Positions 50,560-58,541 of a stretch of 64,000 nucleotides of DNA are shown here, piece by piece (position 1 is the first letter of the stretch; every line of letters starts with the position of its first letter). A program made the position numbers and the translations under genes. Source of the DNA: Verrucomicrobiaceae bacterium (lineage in GTDB: Bacteria; Verrucomicrobiota; Verrucomicrobiia; Verrucomicrobiales; Verrucomicrobiaceae); the NCBI GenBank assembly GCA_016713245.1, contig JADJPM010000001.1, positions 248,001-312,000 of the forward strand. Reading direction: 5' to 3'. The notes below the pieces were generated by a model, which saw nothing but the letters and a program-made list of their open reading frames with translations, made no database searches and was not told the origin of the DNA.

Positions 50560-51769
50560 AACCACCTCCGAGCTGCTGCTCCCCGGAGCCTCCGTCTGGC
50601 AAAGCTGGACCGGCACCGATGGCGAGCTGTGCCAGCAGAGCGGCGAATTCACCGCCGAAGGCAGCCGCTTTGGCAAAGAAGCCACGCGTCGCGTGCTCGC
50701 CCTACCTTCCACGCACTTCTGGGTGCTGCCCGCCTGGCTCAAAGGCGAGACCGAGCACCTCCGCAGCATGGCGCTGCTGCATCTCGAACGCATGGGCGTG
50801 AAAACCAACGAGGACGAAGCCAGCGTGCAGGTGCGCAGCATCGCCGGCAAGGAAGGCGCGAACCTCGCCCGCATCCTCGCGCTCAAGGATCAGCCCGTGC
50901 CGCTGAGTGACACGACCTATCTCCCCGATGAGGTCACGCATCATGCGCTGTGCTACCCGATGGTGCAAAACAGCATCACGCTCTTCCGTGAGCTCAGCAG
51001 GCTCGTCGTCGCCATCACCAGCGGCTCGCAGCTCATCTACTGCGCCCCACTTTCCTCCACGCGACTCGATGATCATGCGCTGGCCGAGTTGAACAACATC
51101 TGCCTCCAGCTCAGCTTTCAAGGCGTACTCGCCCGTCTCGAAAGCATCGTGCTGTGGATCGACGAAGGTGATCTCGCCAAGATCCAGCGCACCACCGGCC
51201 TCGCTCCCTTCCGTTGCGACATGCCCTCGCCCACCATGCCGGAGCGCGGAGGGAGCCTGCTCATGCCGGAGGAACTCGTGCTCGAACGCCAACGCCAGGG
51301 TACCCGCTCCCGCACCCGCTTCCTCGCGATGAGTTTCGGAGCCGCTGCGGCGGCCGCCATCGCCTTGGTTGCCACGCTCACCGCCTTCGCTTTGAAAGAG
51401 CGCAACATGCTGCGCGAAAAAGTGGCCGAGCTGATGCCTCGCGCCTCTCGCGTCATGGATCACAAGCGTGCGTGGATGGAGGCCGCACCAGCCGTCGATC
51501 CCACCACCTGGCCGCAGCAGATGCTCATGCATTGCATGGAGCCGGAATCCTCCAAAGAAGCCCTGCTCACGCATTGGGAATGGACGCCTGACATGCTCAG
51601 CCTCATCGGTCGCATGCCCAGCGCCTCCCTCGCGCTCGAATACACCCAGGCACTGAAGGACAGCGAAGCGCTCGCTCATTTCGGTCTCGATGGTCCGCCG
51701 CCCCTCATCGCCAGCGATCAAAGCGCCACCTTTGAAATGAAAGGAGGAGTCGCCCATGAAGAAGAGTGA
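50543..51769 (+). CDS. gspL: GspL-like inner-membrane assembly protein
   Basis: A 408-residue protein starting 17 bp inside gspK. The N-terminal cytoplasmic part (about 1-250) has an actin-like/PilM-GspL layout. A transmembrane helix (MSFGAAAAAAIALVATLTAFAL, near 268-288) follows, then a short periplasmic PilN-like region with a coiled helix. Sequence similarity to proteobacterial GspL is low, so the assignment rests on position, topology and length. It would link the ATPase to GspM. It is followed by gspM with a 14-bp overlap. Confidence 0.65.
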   Translation: MARTRKTTSELLLPGASVWQSWTGTDGELCQQSGEFTAEGSRFGKEATRRVLALPSTHFWVLPAWLKGETEHLRSMALLHLERMGVKTNEDEASVQVRSIAGKEGANLARILALKDQPVPLSDTTYLPDEVTHHALCYPMVQNSITLFRELSRLVVAITSGSQLIYCAPLSSTRLDDHALAELNNICLQLSFQGVLARLESIVLWIDEGDLAKIQRTTGLAPFRCDMPSPTMPERGGSLLMPEELVLERQRQGTRSRTRFLAMSFGAAAAAAIALVATLTAFALKERNMLREKVAELMPRASRVMDHKRAWMEAAPAVDPTTWPQQMLMHCMEPESSKEALLTHWEWTPDMLSLIGRMPSASLALEYTQALKDSEALAHFGLDGPPPLIASDQSATFEMKGGVAHEEE

Positions 51770-52337
51770 AAAGGTCCTGCTCGGCATCTTCGCCGCCATC
51801 TTCATCGGCGTCGCCCTCATCGGCGGCGGCGCGTTCGCCTTCCGCACCTACTTCGAGGTCCAGGACGAGGTCGAGCTGCTGCGGGATCGCCTCAGCTCGA
51901 TGAACCTCGCCGTATCGCAAGGCACTGAGTGGGCTGAAAAGAACGCGTGGCTCGAAGAGAACGTGCCCGGCTTCACCAGCAACAAGGACGCCAGCGCCAA
52001 GCTGCTCGAAACCGTCACCGCCGCCGCGCAAAAACACGATCTCACCATCGGCGGCACCGAACTCCTCGAGCACACTCGCGCCATCGGCGCCGACGGCCTG
52101 CCCGTCGAGGAGGAAGAGGAAAGCCACTTCGAGAAAGCCAGCATCAAAACCACCCTCACCGGCGTGAGCGAGCAGGCCTTCTTCACCTGGCTGCACACGC
52201 TGCAGCAGCCGAAGAGCTTCATCGGCATCACCCGCCTCCAAATCAACCCCACAGGCTCCAACAAGACCATCAACGCCGAGGTCGAGTTCACCCAGTTCTA
52301 CCACGAGAAGAGCGTGCCGAAGGTCACCAAGAATTGA
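51756..52337 (+). CDS. gspM: GspM/PilO-like assembly protein
   Basis: A 193-residue protein with one N-terminal transmembrane helix (VLLGIFAAIFIGVALIGGGAFAF). A coiled-coil stretch follows, then a ferredoxin-like periplasmic domain (about 85-185, SFIGITRLQINP...INAEVEFTQFY). This is the GspM/PilO pattern. It overlaps gspL by 14 bp and lies 3 bp before the next gene. Function is by analogy: a periplasmic link between GspL and the outer-membrane complex. Confidence 0.65.
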   Translation: MKKSEKVLLGIFAAIFIGVALIGGGAFAFRTYFEVQDEVELLRDRLSSMNLAVSQGTEWAEKNAWLEENVPGFTSNKDASAKLLETVTAAAQKHDLTIGGTELLEHTRAIGADGLPVEEEEESHFEKASIKTTLTGVSEQAFFTWLHTLQQPKSFIGITRLQINPTGSNKTINAEVEFTQFYHEKSVPKVTKN

Positions 52338-52370
52338 TTTATGATTTACGACTTACGATTTTTGATTTGG
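52336..52370. repeat. AT-rich short-word repeat at the 5' end of the last operon gene
   Basis: GATTTATGATTTACGACTTACG and GATTTTTGATTTGG words match the left arm of the gspI leader hairpin (48372-48403). They include the ATG of the gene at 52341 and encode its first residues (MIYDLRFLIW). Confidence 0.75.
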
Positions 52371-53060
52371 GCCGTCATTGCGGTCACTCTCGTCACTGCG
52401 GTCCCAGCCTCAGAGCCCGTCGAGTTCCCCAAACTCGAAGCTTACGGCTCGCTGTGGGAGCGCAGTCTTTTCACCACGAAGGACCTTCCTGCACCCGATG
52501 CACCTGCCGGGCCCAGCTTTGCGGACAACCTGAGCCTCAGCGGCGTGTATGAGCTTCAAGGAGAGGTCGTCGCCTTGATCGTGGACAAAACGACCTCGCA
52601 GGTCTTCCAGGCCAAAATCGGCTCCGAGAACGAGATCGGCGTCAAAGTGCGAAAAATCGATGGCGACATCACCAGCGCCAAAATCCGTGTGCAGCTCCAA
52701 AAAGGCGATCAAGTCGGCTGGCTGACCCTTTCCGATGGTTTGGGTGCTCCCTCCGAAACCATCGCCCCTGCTGGCGTGCCCGCCGTGGCCCAGCCCGGCC
52801 TGCAAACCCGCCAGATGCCCGCCCCTGCCGCAGCCTCCGCCGGTCTCCTGCTTCCTCCGAATGCTCCCGCCGCCCTTCGTGGAGACATTCCACAGATCCC
52901 CACCATCACGCCCGAATCCACCCCGCCGATGAACCGCCGCATTTCGATGCCCGCGCCTGCACCGACGATCCCTCAAAGCCCGCCCGCCAGCGCCCCGCCC
53001 CCTCCCGTCGCCGTGCCCCCCGCTCAGCAAGTCGATGGCATCCCGCTGCCTCCGCCGTGA
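52341..53060 (+). CDS. GspC/PilP-like proline-rich secretion protein
   Basis: A 239-residue last gene of the operon. The N-terminal 20 residues form a signal anchor (FLIWAVIAVTLVTAVPA). A small beta domain (about 50-145) follows: LSLSGVYELQGEVVALIVDKTTSQVFQAKIGSEN, then GVKVRKID and VGWLTLSDG. This is reminiscent of the GspC homology-region/PilP fold that contacts the secretin. The last 90 residues are proline/alanine-rich and disordered. The assignment as GspC-like is from position and fold impression only. No secretin, GspO peptidase or GspN follows. Confidence 0.5.
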   Translation: MIYDLRFLIWAVIAVTLVTAVPASEPVEFPKLEAYGSLWERSLFTTKDLPAPDAPAGPSFADNLSLSGVYELQGEVVALIVDKTTSQVFQAKIGSENEIGVKVRKIDGDITSAKIRVQLQKGDQVGWLTLSDGLGAPSETIAPAGVPAVAQPGLQTRQMPAPAAASAGLLLPPNAPAALRGDIPQIPTITPESTPPMNRRISMPAPAPTIPQSPPASAPPPPVAVPPAQQVDGIPLPPP

Positions 53061-53233
53061 GTGCTCACAAACCCAAGCATGTATGATGCTCGAGATGGTA
53101 TGCCAGCCTCTAGCAGGGCAAATGTAATCGTGCTGGTATTGGGTGGTTGGTTAAGACCGTTGCAATCCGATGCGTTCCGCAGTGAAGACACAAAATTCTT
53201 GCCCACTCTAGGTGCCGCTGTGCATACTGATTC

Positions 53234-54394
53234 ATGCGTTGCATAGAAATCACCGGCTCAGATGACCGAATGGACTGCCGAGACATGTTCAACGGCCCCA
53301 TCAACGAACTCCCAGCCAAGTGCCCCAAGTGTGGTTTTCCAGATTTAGATTTCGTTCCAAAGCCCTATTTGCTGGTGAGAAGTAAGACGCTAACCCCCAA
53401 CGAACTAGCGATGGCCGCGAATGGGAATTTTCTTGTGCGTGAACGCATTCGACAGGTGCTTGAACTCATCGCGCCAGGTCAGTGCACTTACTACCAGACT
53501 CATTTCAAAGGATCGTCCGACTCCACCCCGTGGTTTTTGGCTGTTCCCACGAAAAAAGTTATCACGGCAAAGGTCAAAGCTTCCATCCGATGCTGCAAGA
53601 CCTGTCAGGAACCTTTTTCAGCTCACCCCGGTTCACAATACAGCGAATGGTTGTTTAGCCCACAAGCGGACGGAAAAAGAGGGCGCGGATGGACTGGTGA
53701 GTCTGAGTTTGATGTTCTCAAGTCTTCCACTTGGGGTTCATGCACGGAGGGCTGGAATAAGTGGATCAGTCGCAATCTGTTTATATCCGTCCGTCTTCTC
53801 GATCTATTGAAGAGGGTAAAGGCCAAGGGGTTTTATGAGGCGACCTGTGGCAAGCCAACAGCCCCCGACAAAGACGAGTCTGCTTGGGTTGAGGAACGGC
53901 TTGAACGAATAAAGAGTCACGGCATTCGGCTTCATCCTGCTGGAACTCTATCACAGAAAGATGATAAATGGTTCCGTGGTTATTTGAAGAGCTTATCGCA
54001 TGCGCCCAAAAGCCCGAGTGACATCAAGTCTGTCGAAAGGCGGTTGCGACTAAAGCTGCCCAAGTCTTATGCGGATTTCATTACGAAGATCGGACCATTG
54101 TCTTTTGATGGAGTCGATAACAATCAATCCACGGCGGTTCAGATGACTACCGTGGATGAACTTGATTTTACAACATATCGAAGAGGAACTCTGCAAAGCG
54201 ATGATGAAGAATCCCAAGCAATCGATGGCCTTATGTTTGCACGCGCCTCAGACGGCGACTGTTTCTGTTTTAACATCGACAAAGGACGGAAGGAGTATGC
54301 GGTGTTTGTTTACAGGCATGAATTCAACCATTTTGAACCTTACGCGGATAGTTTCGTGACTTGTCTACAAAGGTTCGTTGGCGATCAAAGCTAG
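53234..54394 (+). CDS. SUKH (SMI1/KNR4) family immunity-like protein with Cys-pair N-terminus
   Basis: A 386-residue cytoplasmic protein. The C-terminal ~130 residues are a SUKH domain (SDIKSVERRLRLKLPKSYADFITKIGPLSFDGV, then a FTTYRRGTL strand and EYAVFVYRHEFNHFEPYADSF). The N-terminal ~240 residues hold two cysteine pairs, CPKCG and CCKTC, like the double-CXXCG antitoxin/immunity group; that link is tentative. SUKH proteins usually neutralise polymorphic or contact-dependent toxins. No toxin gene is adjacent. The DNA of 53061-54400 is less GC-rich than both flanks, which suggests transfer. The 53061-53233 gap holds nothing I can support. Confidence 0.8.
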   Translation: MRCIEITGSDDRMDCRDMFNGPINELPAKCPKCGFPDLDFVPKPYLLVRSKTLTPNELAMAANGNFLVRERIRQVLELIAPGQCTYYQTHFKGSSDSTPWFLAVPTKKVITAKVKASIRCCKTCQEPFSAHPGSQYSEWLFSPQADGKRGRGWTGESEFDVLKSSTWGSCTEGWNKWISRNLFISVRLLDLLKRVKAKGFYEATCGKPTAPDKDESAWVEERLERIKSHGIRLHPAGTLSQKDDKWFRGYLKSLSHAPKSPSDIKSVERRLRLKLPKSYADFITKIGPLSFDGVDNNQSTAVQMTTVDELDFTTYRRGTLQSDDEESQAIDGLMFARASDGDCFCFNIDKGRKEYAVFVYRHEFNHFEPYADSFVTCLQRFVGDQS

Positions 54395-54488
54395 GCATCC
54401 CCCAATCCGGAGCCATTCCTCTAAATGATGGATTAGCCCCCGATACTCGCACTTGTCCATTCCTCGCGGCCTCCTACACTCGCCGCCG

Positions 54489-55802
54489 ATGACCAACCGC
54501 CGCCATTTCATCACTGCCAGCGCTGCCGCGCTCACTTTGCCGTCGTTTCATATCTTCGGTGCTGATGCGAACAAAACGTATCGCACTGCCATCATCGGCT
54601 CCGGCTGGTGGGGGATGAACATCCTGCGCGAGGCCATCGCCAGCCGCCGCATCAAGGTCTGCGCCGTGTGCGATGCGCATGAGGATGTGGCCTCGAATGC
54701 CGCCGATGAGATCAACGGCCTCAACGGCGACGACCCGAAAACTTACAAGGACTTCCGCGACATGCTGACGAAGGATAAGCCGGAGATCGTCATCATCGCC
54801 ACGCCGGACCACTGGCATGCGCTGCAAAGCATCGCCTGCTGCCAGGCCGGGGCGCATGTGCTCGTCGAAAAACCTACCGGCCACACCATCGGCGAGAGCC
54901 AGGCGATGGTGAAGGCGGCCCGCGAGGCCGGCGTGGTCGTGCAGGTGGGCCTTCACCGCCGCATCGGCCCGCATCACGTTGAGGCGATGAACTTCCTCAA
55001 GTCCGGCGCGGTGGGCAAAGTGGGCATGGTGCGTGTCTTTGCGCATAGCAAAGGCGGCCACGAAGAGCCCCGCCCGAACAGCAAGGTGCCCGAAGGCATG
55101 GATTGGGACCTGTGGTGCGGCCCCGCGCCCTTGCGTCCCTTCAACACGAAGCTGCATCCCGGTGGCTGGCGAAACTTCCTCGACTACGCGAATGGCACGA
55201 TGGGCGACTGGGGCGTTCACTGGCTCGATCAAATCCTCTGGTGGAGCGGGGAGAAGGGACCGAAAAAGGTCTTCTGCACCGGCGGGCGCAACATCGCCGG
55301 TCCTGCCGTGCTCAACGAGAAGGAGCAGACCACCGACGCACCGGATCATCAGGTGGCCACCTTTGAGTTCGAGCAATTCACCGCCGTGTGGGAGCATCGC
55401 AAATTTGCTGGCAATGACAGCGAGAAACACGGCATCGGCGCTTACTTCTACGGCGAGAAAGGCGTGCTCCACATCGGCTGGCGCGATGGCTGGACCTTCC
55501 ACCCCGCGAATCCGAAGGACGGCGAGAAACACGGCAACCACCAGCTTCAAGAGCCCGATGGCCACAACATCGCGCTGCTCTGGGCGGACTTCATCGATGC
55601 CATCGAGAAGAAGCGGAAGCCCGTGGCCGACATCGAAAGCGCCCACCGCTCCTCCTGCCTGCCCATGCTCGGCATGCTCAGCCACAAAGCCGGCCGCAGC
55701 ATCCAGTGGGACGCCGACAAAGAACAGATCATCGGCGATGCCGAAGCCTCCAAACTCCTTCGTCGCGAGTATCGCGGTGAATGGAAGTATCCTGAGGCGT
55801 GA
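54489..55802 (+). CDS. Tat-exported Gfo/Idh/MocA family oxidoreductase
   Basis: A 437-residue protein with a twin-arginine-like signal (TNRRHFITASAAALTLPSF). Rossmann motif AIIGSGWWGMNILREAI, EKPTGHT loop (VEKP) and ATPDHWHAL correspond to the secreted branch of the family; the C-terminal domain has GDWGVHWLDQILWWSGEKGP. It is the second such enzyme in the window, with moderate similarity to the one at 22576. Substrate unknown; its neighbours suggest sugar or aminosugar derivatives. Followed after 92 bp by the ceramidase-like gene on the same strand, with a hairpin between. Confidence 0.92.
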   Translation: MTNRRHFITASAAALTLPSFHIFGADANKTYRTAIIGSGWWGMNILREAIASRRIKVCAVCDAHEDVASNAADEINGLNGDDPKTYKDFRDMLTKDKPEIVIIATPDHWHALQSIACCQAGAHVLVEKPTGHTIGESQAMVKAAREAGVVVQVGLHRRIGPHHVEAMNFLKSGAVGKVGMVRVFAHSKGGHEEPRPNSKVPEGMDWDLWCGPAPLRPFNTKLHPGGWRNFLDYANGTMGDWGVHWLDQILWWSGEKGPKKVFCTGGRNIAGPAVLNEKEQTTDAPDHQVATFEFEQFTAVWEHRKFAGNDSEKHGIGAYFYGEKGVLHIGWRDGWTFHPANPKDGEKHGNHQLQEPDGHNIALLWADFIDAIEKKRKPVADIESAHRSSCLPMLGMLSHKAGRSIQWDADKEQIIGDAEASKLLRREYRGEWKYPEA

Positions 55803-55814
55803 GGACTTGGGTGC

Positions 55815-55866
55815 GTTGTTCACGCTTCTTTAGCGTTACGCTGCGCATCGCCATAGCGTGAACAAC
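55815..55866. repeat. inverted repeat between oxidoreductase and ceramidase-like gene
   Basis: GTTGTTCACGCT at 55815-55826 and AGCGTGAACAAC at 55855-55866 are a perfect 12-bp inverted repeat; inside lies a second palindrome AGCGTTACGCT. There is no T-run, so it may be an intergenic hairpin element or an mRNA stabiliser rather than a terminator. Confidence 0.7.
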
Positions 55867-55894
55867 GTCCGGACCGCTTCGCGTATTCGACATC

Positions 55895-57214
55895 ATGAAA
55901 GCGCTGCTGCTTGTCCTCCTCACCTCCGTCTCCGCCCTCGCCGTCCAAATCGCGCCGTTCCGTGCCGATGTCACCCCACCCGTTGGCGCACCGCTGTGCG
56001 GCGGGCTCGTCAAGCCTGCTGTTGGCGTCAGCGAGCCGCTGCTCGCCCTCGGTGTGGTGCTCTTGAGCGATGAAAAGCCCGTCGTGCTCTGTGCCATCGA
56101 CTTCTGTGAGATTCGCGGTGCCGATCACATCCACTGGCGCGAGGTTTTGGCTCAAGCAGCAGCCACCACGCCCGAACGTGTCGCCTTGCACTCGCTGCAT
56201 CAACACAACGCACCACTCGTGGACAACGCCGTGCAGAAGCTCCTGCCCGAAATCGCCATTCTCGATGCCGCTGCGACCGAAAAAGCCCTCCAAGGCGTCG
56301 CCGAGGCCATCAAAGCCGCTTTGAAAGTTCCACAACCCGTCACGCACATTTCAACCGGCGAGGCGAAAGTGCACGAAGTGGCCGGAAACCGCCGCGTGCA
56401 GGTCATCGACGGCAAAGTCGGCAAAATGCGCGGCAGCGGCAGCAAGGACCCGGTGCTGCGGGCCTTGCCGGAAGGCCTCATCGACCCGTTTTTGAAGACC
56501 GTGAGCTTTTGGAACGGCGACAAAAAGCTCGCCGCGCTGCACTACTACGCCACCCACCCGATGAGCTACTACGGCGACGGCATTGTGAGCCACGACTTCG
56601 CCGGTATCGCTCGTGAAAAGCGCATGCAGGAGGATGGCGTGCCGCACATCTACTTCACCGGCTGCGGCGGGAATATCGGCGCAGGCAAATACAACGATGG
56701 CACACCTCCGATGCGCCCCCTGCTCGCTGGCCGAATTCACGCCGCCATGGTCGAATCGGAGCAAAACGCGAAACGCATCCCATTCACCAAGCTCGCGTGG
56801 AAACATGCGCCGGTCGTTTTGCAGCCCGATCCCGAGTTCCCCGAGGAGCGCATGCTCAAAGTGGTGCAAAACACCGCCACCGCGCCCACGCAACGCATCA
56901 CCGCCGCCTTGCGCCTCGGCTTCATCCGCCACCGCGAGCCGATTCCCTTCACCAGCCTGCATCTCGGCGATGACGTGTGCCTCATTCACCTGCCCGGCGA
57001 GAGCTTCGTCGAGTATCAACTCTTTGCGCAGCAGCAACGCCCCGGCGGGTTCGTCTGCACCGCCAGCTATGGCGATGGTGTGACCGGCTACATCCCGCTG
57101 GAGCAATCCTTCATGGAAGGTGGTTACGAGCCATCGCAGGCTTACGCCGCGCCGGAGTCGGAGAAAGTGATGAAGGAAACCATTGAGAGATTGCTGCTCC
57201 CCGCTTCCAAGTGA
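55895..57214 (+). CDS. secreted neutral ceramidase N-terminal-domain-like hydrolase
   Basis: A 439-residue protein with a signal peptide (MKALLLVLLTSVSALA). The neutral/alkaline ceramidase-like N-domain is recognisable by the start AVQIAPFRADVTPPVGAPLCGG, the metal-site-like block VALHSLHQHNAPLV, LHYYATHPMSYYGDGIVSHDF, and IYFTGCGGNIGAGKYNDG. In Planctomycetes and Verrucomicrobia the family is common and probably does not act on ceramide; amide or ester bonds in surface polymers are possible. It is followed closely (6 bp) by the alpha-helical-barrel gene, probably in one transcript. Confidence 0.85.
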   Translation: MKALLLVLLTSVSALAVQIAPFRADVTPPVGAPLCGGLVKPAVGVSEPLLALGVVLLSDEKPVVLCAIDFCEIRGADHIHWREVLAQAAATTPERVALHSLHQHNAPLVDNAVQKLLPEIAILDAAATEKALQGVAEAIKAALKVPQPVTHISTGEAKVHEVAGNRRVQVIDGKVGKMRGSGSKDPVLRALPEGLIDPFLKTVSFWNGDKKLAALHYYATHPMSYYGDGIVSHDFAGIAREKRMQEDGVPHIYFTGCGGNIGAGKYNDGTPPMRPLLAGRIHAAMVESEQNAKRIPFTKLAWKHAPVVLQPDPEFPEERMLKVVQNTATAPTQRITAALRLGFIRHREPIPFTSLHLGDDVCLIHLPGESFVEYQLFAQQQRPGGFVCTASYGDGVTGYIPLEQSFMEGGYEPSQAYAAPESEKVMKETIERLLLPASK

Positions 57215-57220
57215 GATCGC

Positions 57221-58480
57221 ATGATTCGCTCCATCCTTCTCAGCTCTCTCCTTGTCCTGCCACTGGCCGTGATGGCGGCGGAACCAACTGCCGAGGCTTC
57301 GGAGAAGGCGCATCGTGAGCTGTGGCGTCGCTTCATCGACAACTATGGCATCCTGATCGACTTCGCGGACATGGAGGGAAAGGTCTCGCTGCCCACACCG
57401 GAGGAATGCCGCGAGGGAAAACCAAACGCGCTGGGCTGGTGGGCACCGATTGAGAATGGTGCGATGTTCAACGGCCTTTACATCGAGGCGGCGGTGAACC
57501 GCTGGAAGCGCACCCAGGCCGCCGAGGATGCCGAAAAGGCCCGCAAGCTCATGGAAGGCCTGCTTTTGCTGAACTCGATCAGCGACGTGAAAGGCTTCGT
57601 CGGCCGCGGAGTGAGCACGGATGGCAAATCGCACTACCCGATGGGCTCGAATGACCAGACGCTGCCCTGGTTCCTCGGCTTGTGGCGCTACTGGGAATCG
57701 AATCTCGCGACCGAAAAGGAGAAGGGCCGCATCCAGAAGCATCTGGTCGAGACGGCGGAGGAAATCGTTCGCCTCGGCTGGAAGATGCCGGCGGAAGCAC
57801 CTTTTGGCACGCGGGGCAGTTTTGAAGGATTTCACTTCGAGGAGGTGAGCCGCAAGCTCTTCACCATGAAGATGCTCCACGCCGTCACCGGGGACGCGAA
57901 ATGGCAGACGATGTATCTCGCCGAGTTGGAGAAGCGGGGCGGTGAGAGATCGCTCTCGAAGCGTGAGATTTGCGCCGGGGGCATGGTCTTCTGGTATTCC
58001 AAACGGCACAACTGGACCTCCTGCGCCGCCGTGGGAGCCTTGCGTGGTCTTTGGGAACTGGAGAACGATGCCGCGCTGAAAGCGGTGTATGCCCAAGGAC
58101 TCGTCGCCAGCGCCAAACTGGCTGCGGAAAGCCTTTCGCTGGCGCAGCAGTTCGACAATGCCGACACGAGCTACTTCGAAATGGACTGGCGGGTGATGAA
58201 CCAGGCATGGAAACCGCAAACGAATGAGAAAGAGGCCCAGGAGCTCGCCATGGTGCAAATCAAGAGCTTCCTCAAAGTCGCACCGCGTCGCGGCAAGGAG
58301 ACCGCCTTCATTCGCGAGCCCACCGCCGCAGCGTGGATCGTGACGCTTTGTCCTGATGAGGCTGTTTTGAAGACGCAGGCACAGGCAGTGGAGAAGGTGA
58401 TCGCCCACTACGACTACTCGAAGCTCTACTACTCCCAGTTCTTCTGGGTGGAGATGGCGTGGGAGAGGCTTCGGAAATGA
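57221..58480 (+). CDS. secreted alpha-helical toroid protein
   Basis: A 419-residue protein with a signal peptide (LLSSLLVLPLAVMAA). Alternating helices of an (alpha/alpha)-barrel type are visible (GLYIEAAVNRWKRTQAAEDAEKARKLMEGLLLL, RKLFTMKMLHAVTGDAKWQTMYLAELEKR, FWYSKRHNWTSCAAVGALRGLWEL). The layout resembles GH88/GH105 and lyase-like barrels, but no catalytic motif can be assigned. It occurs next to ceramidase-like and Gfo/Idh genes, suggesting a polymer-degradation set. I do not recognise a named family. Confidence 0.75.
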   Translation: MIRSILLSSLLVLPLAVMAAEPTAEASEKAHRELWRRFIDNYGILIDFADMEGKVSLPTPEECREGKPNALGWWAPIENGAMFNGLYIEAAVNRWKRTQAAEDAEKARKLMEGLLLLNSISDVKGFVGRGVSTDGKSHYPMGSNDQTLPWFLGLWRYWESNLATEKEKGRIQKHLVETAEEIVRLGWKMPAEAPFGTRGSFEGFHFEEVSRKLFTMKMLHAVTGDAKWQTMYLAELEKRGGERSLSKREICAGGMVFWYSKRHNWTSCAAVGALRGLWELENDAALKAVYAQGLVASAKLAAESLSLAQQFDNADTSYFEMDWRVMNQAWKPQTNEKEAQELAMVQIKSFLKVAPRRGKETAFIREPTAAAWIVTLCPDEAVLKTQAQAVEKVIAHYDYSKLYYSQFFWVEMAWERLRK

Positions 58481-58541
58481 CAAAGTTTCCTTGTCAAAAG
58501 CCGACCTTTTTTGACAAGATGTAGCGCAACACTCCATCCAA

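Noticed and set aside
53061..53246. Small gene before the SUKH gene
   Set aside because: The GTG start coincides with the preceding stop, there is no ribosome site, and the peptide has no family features.
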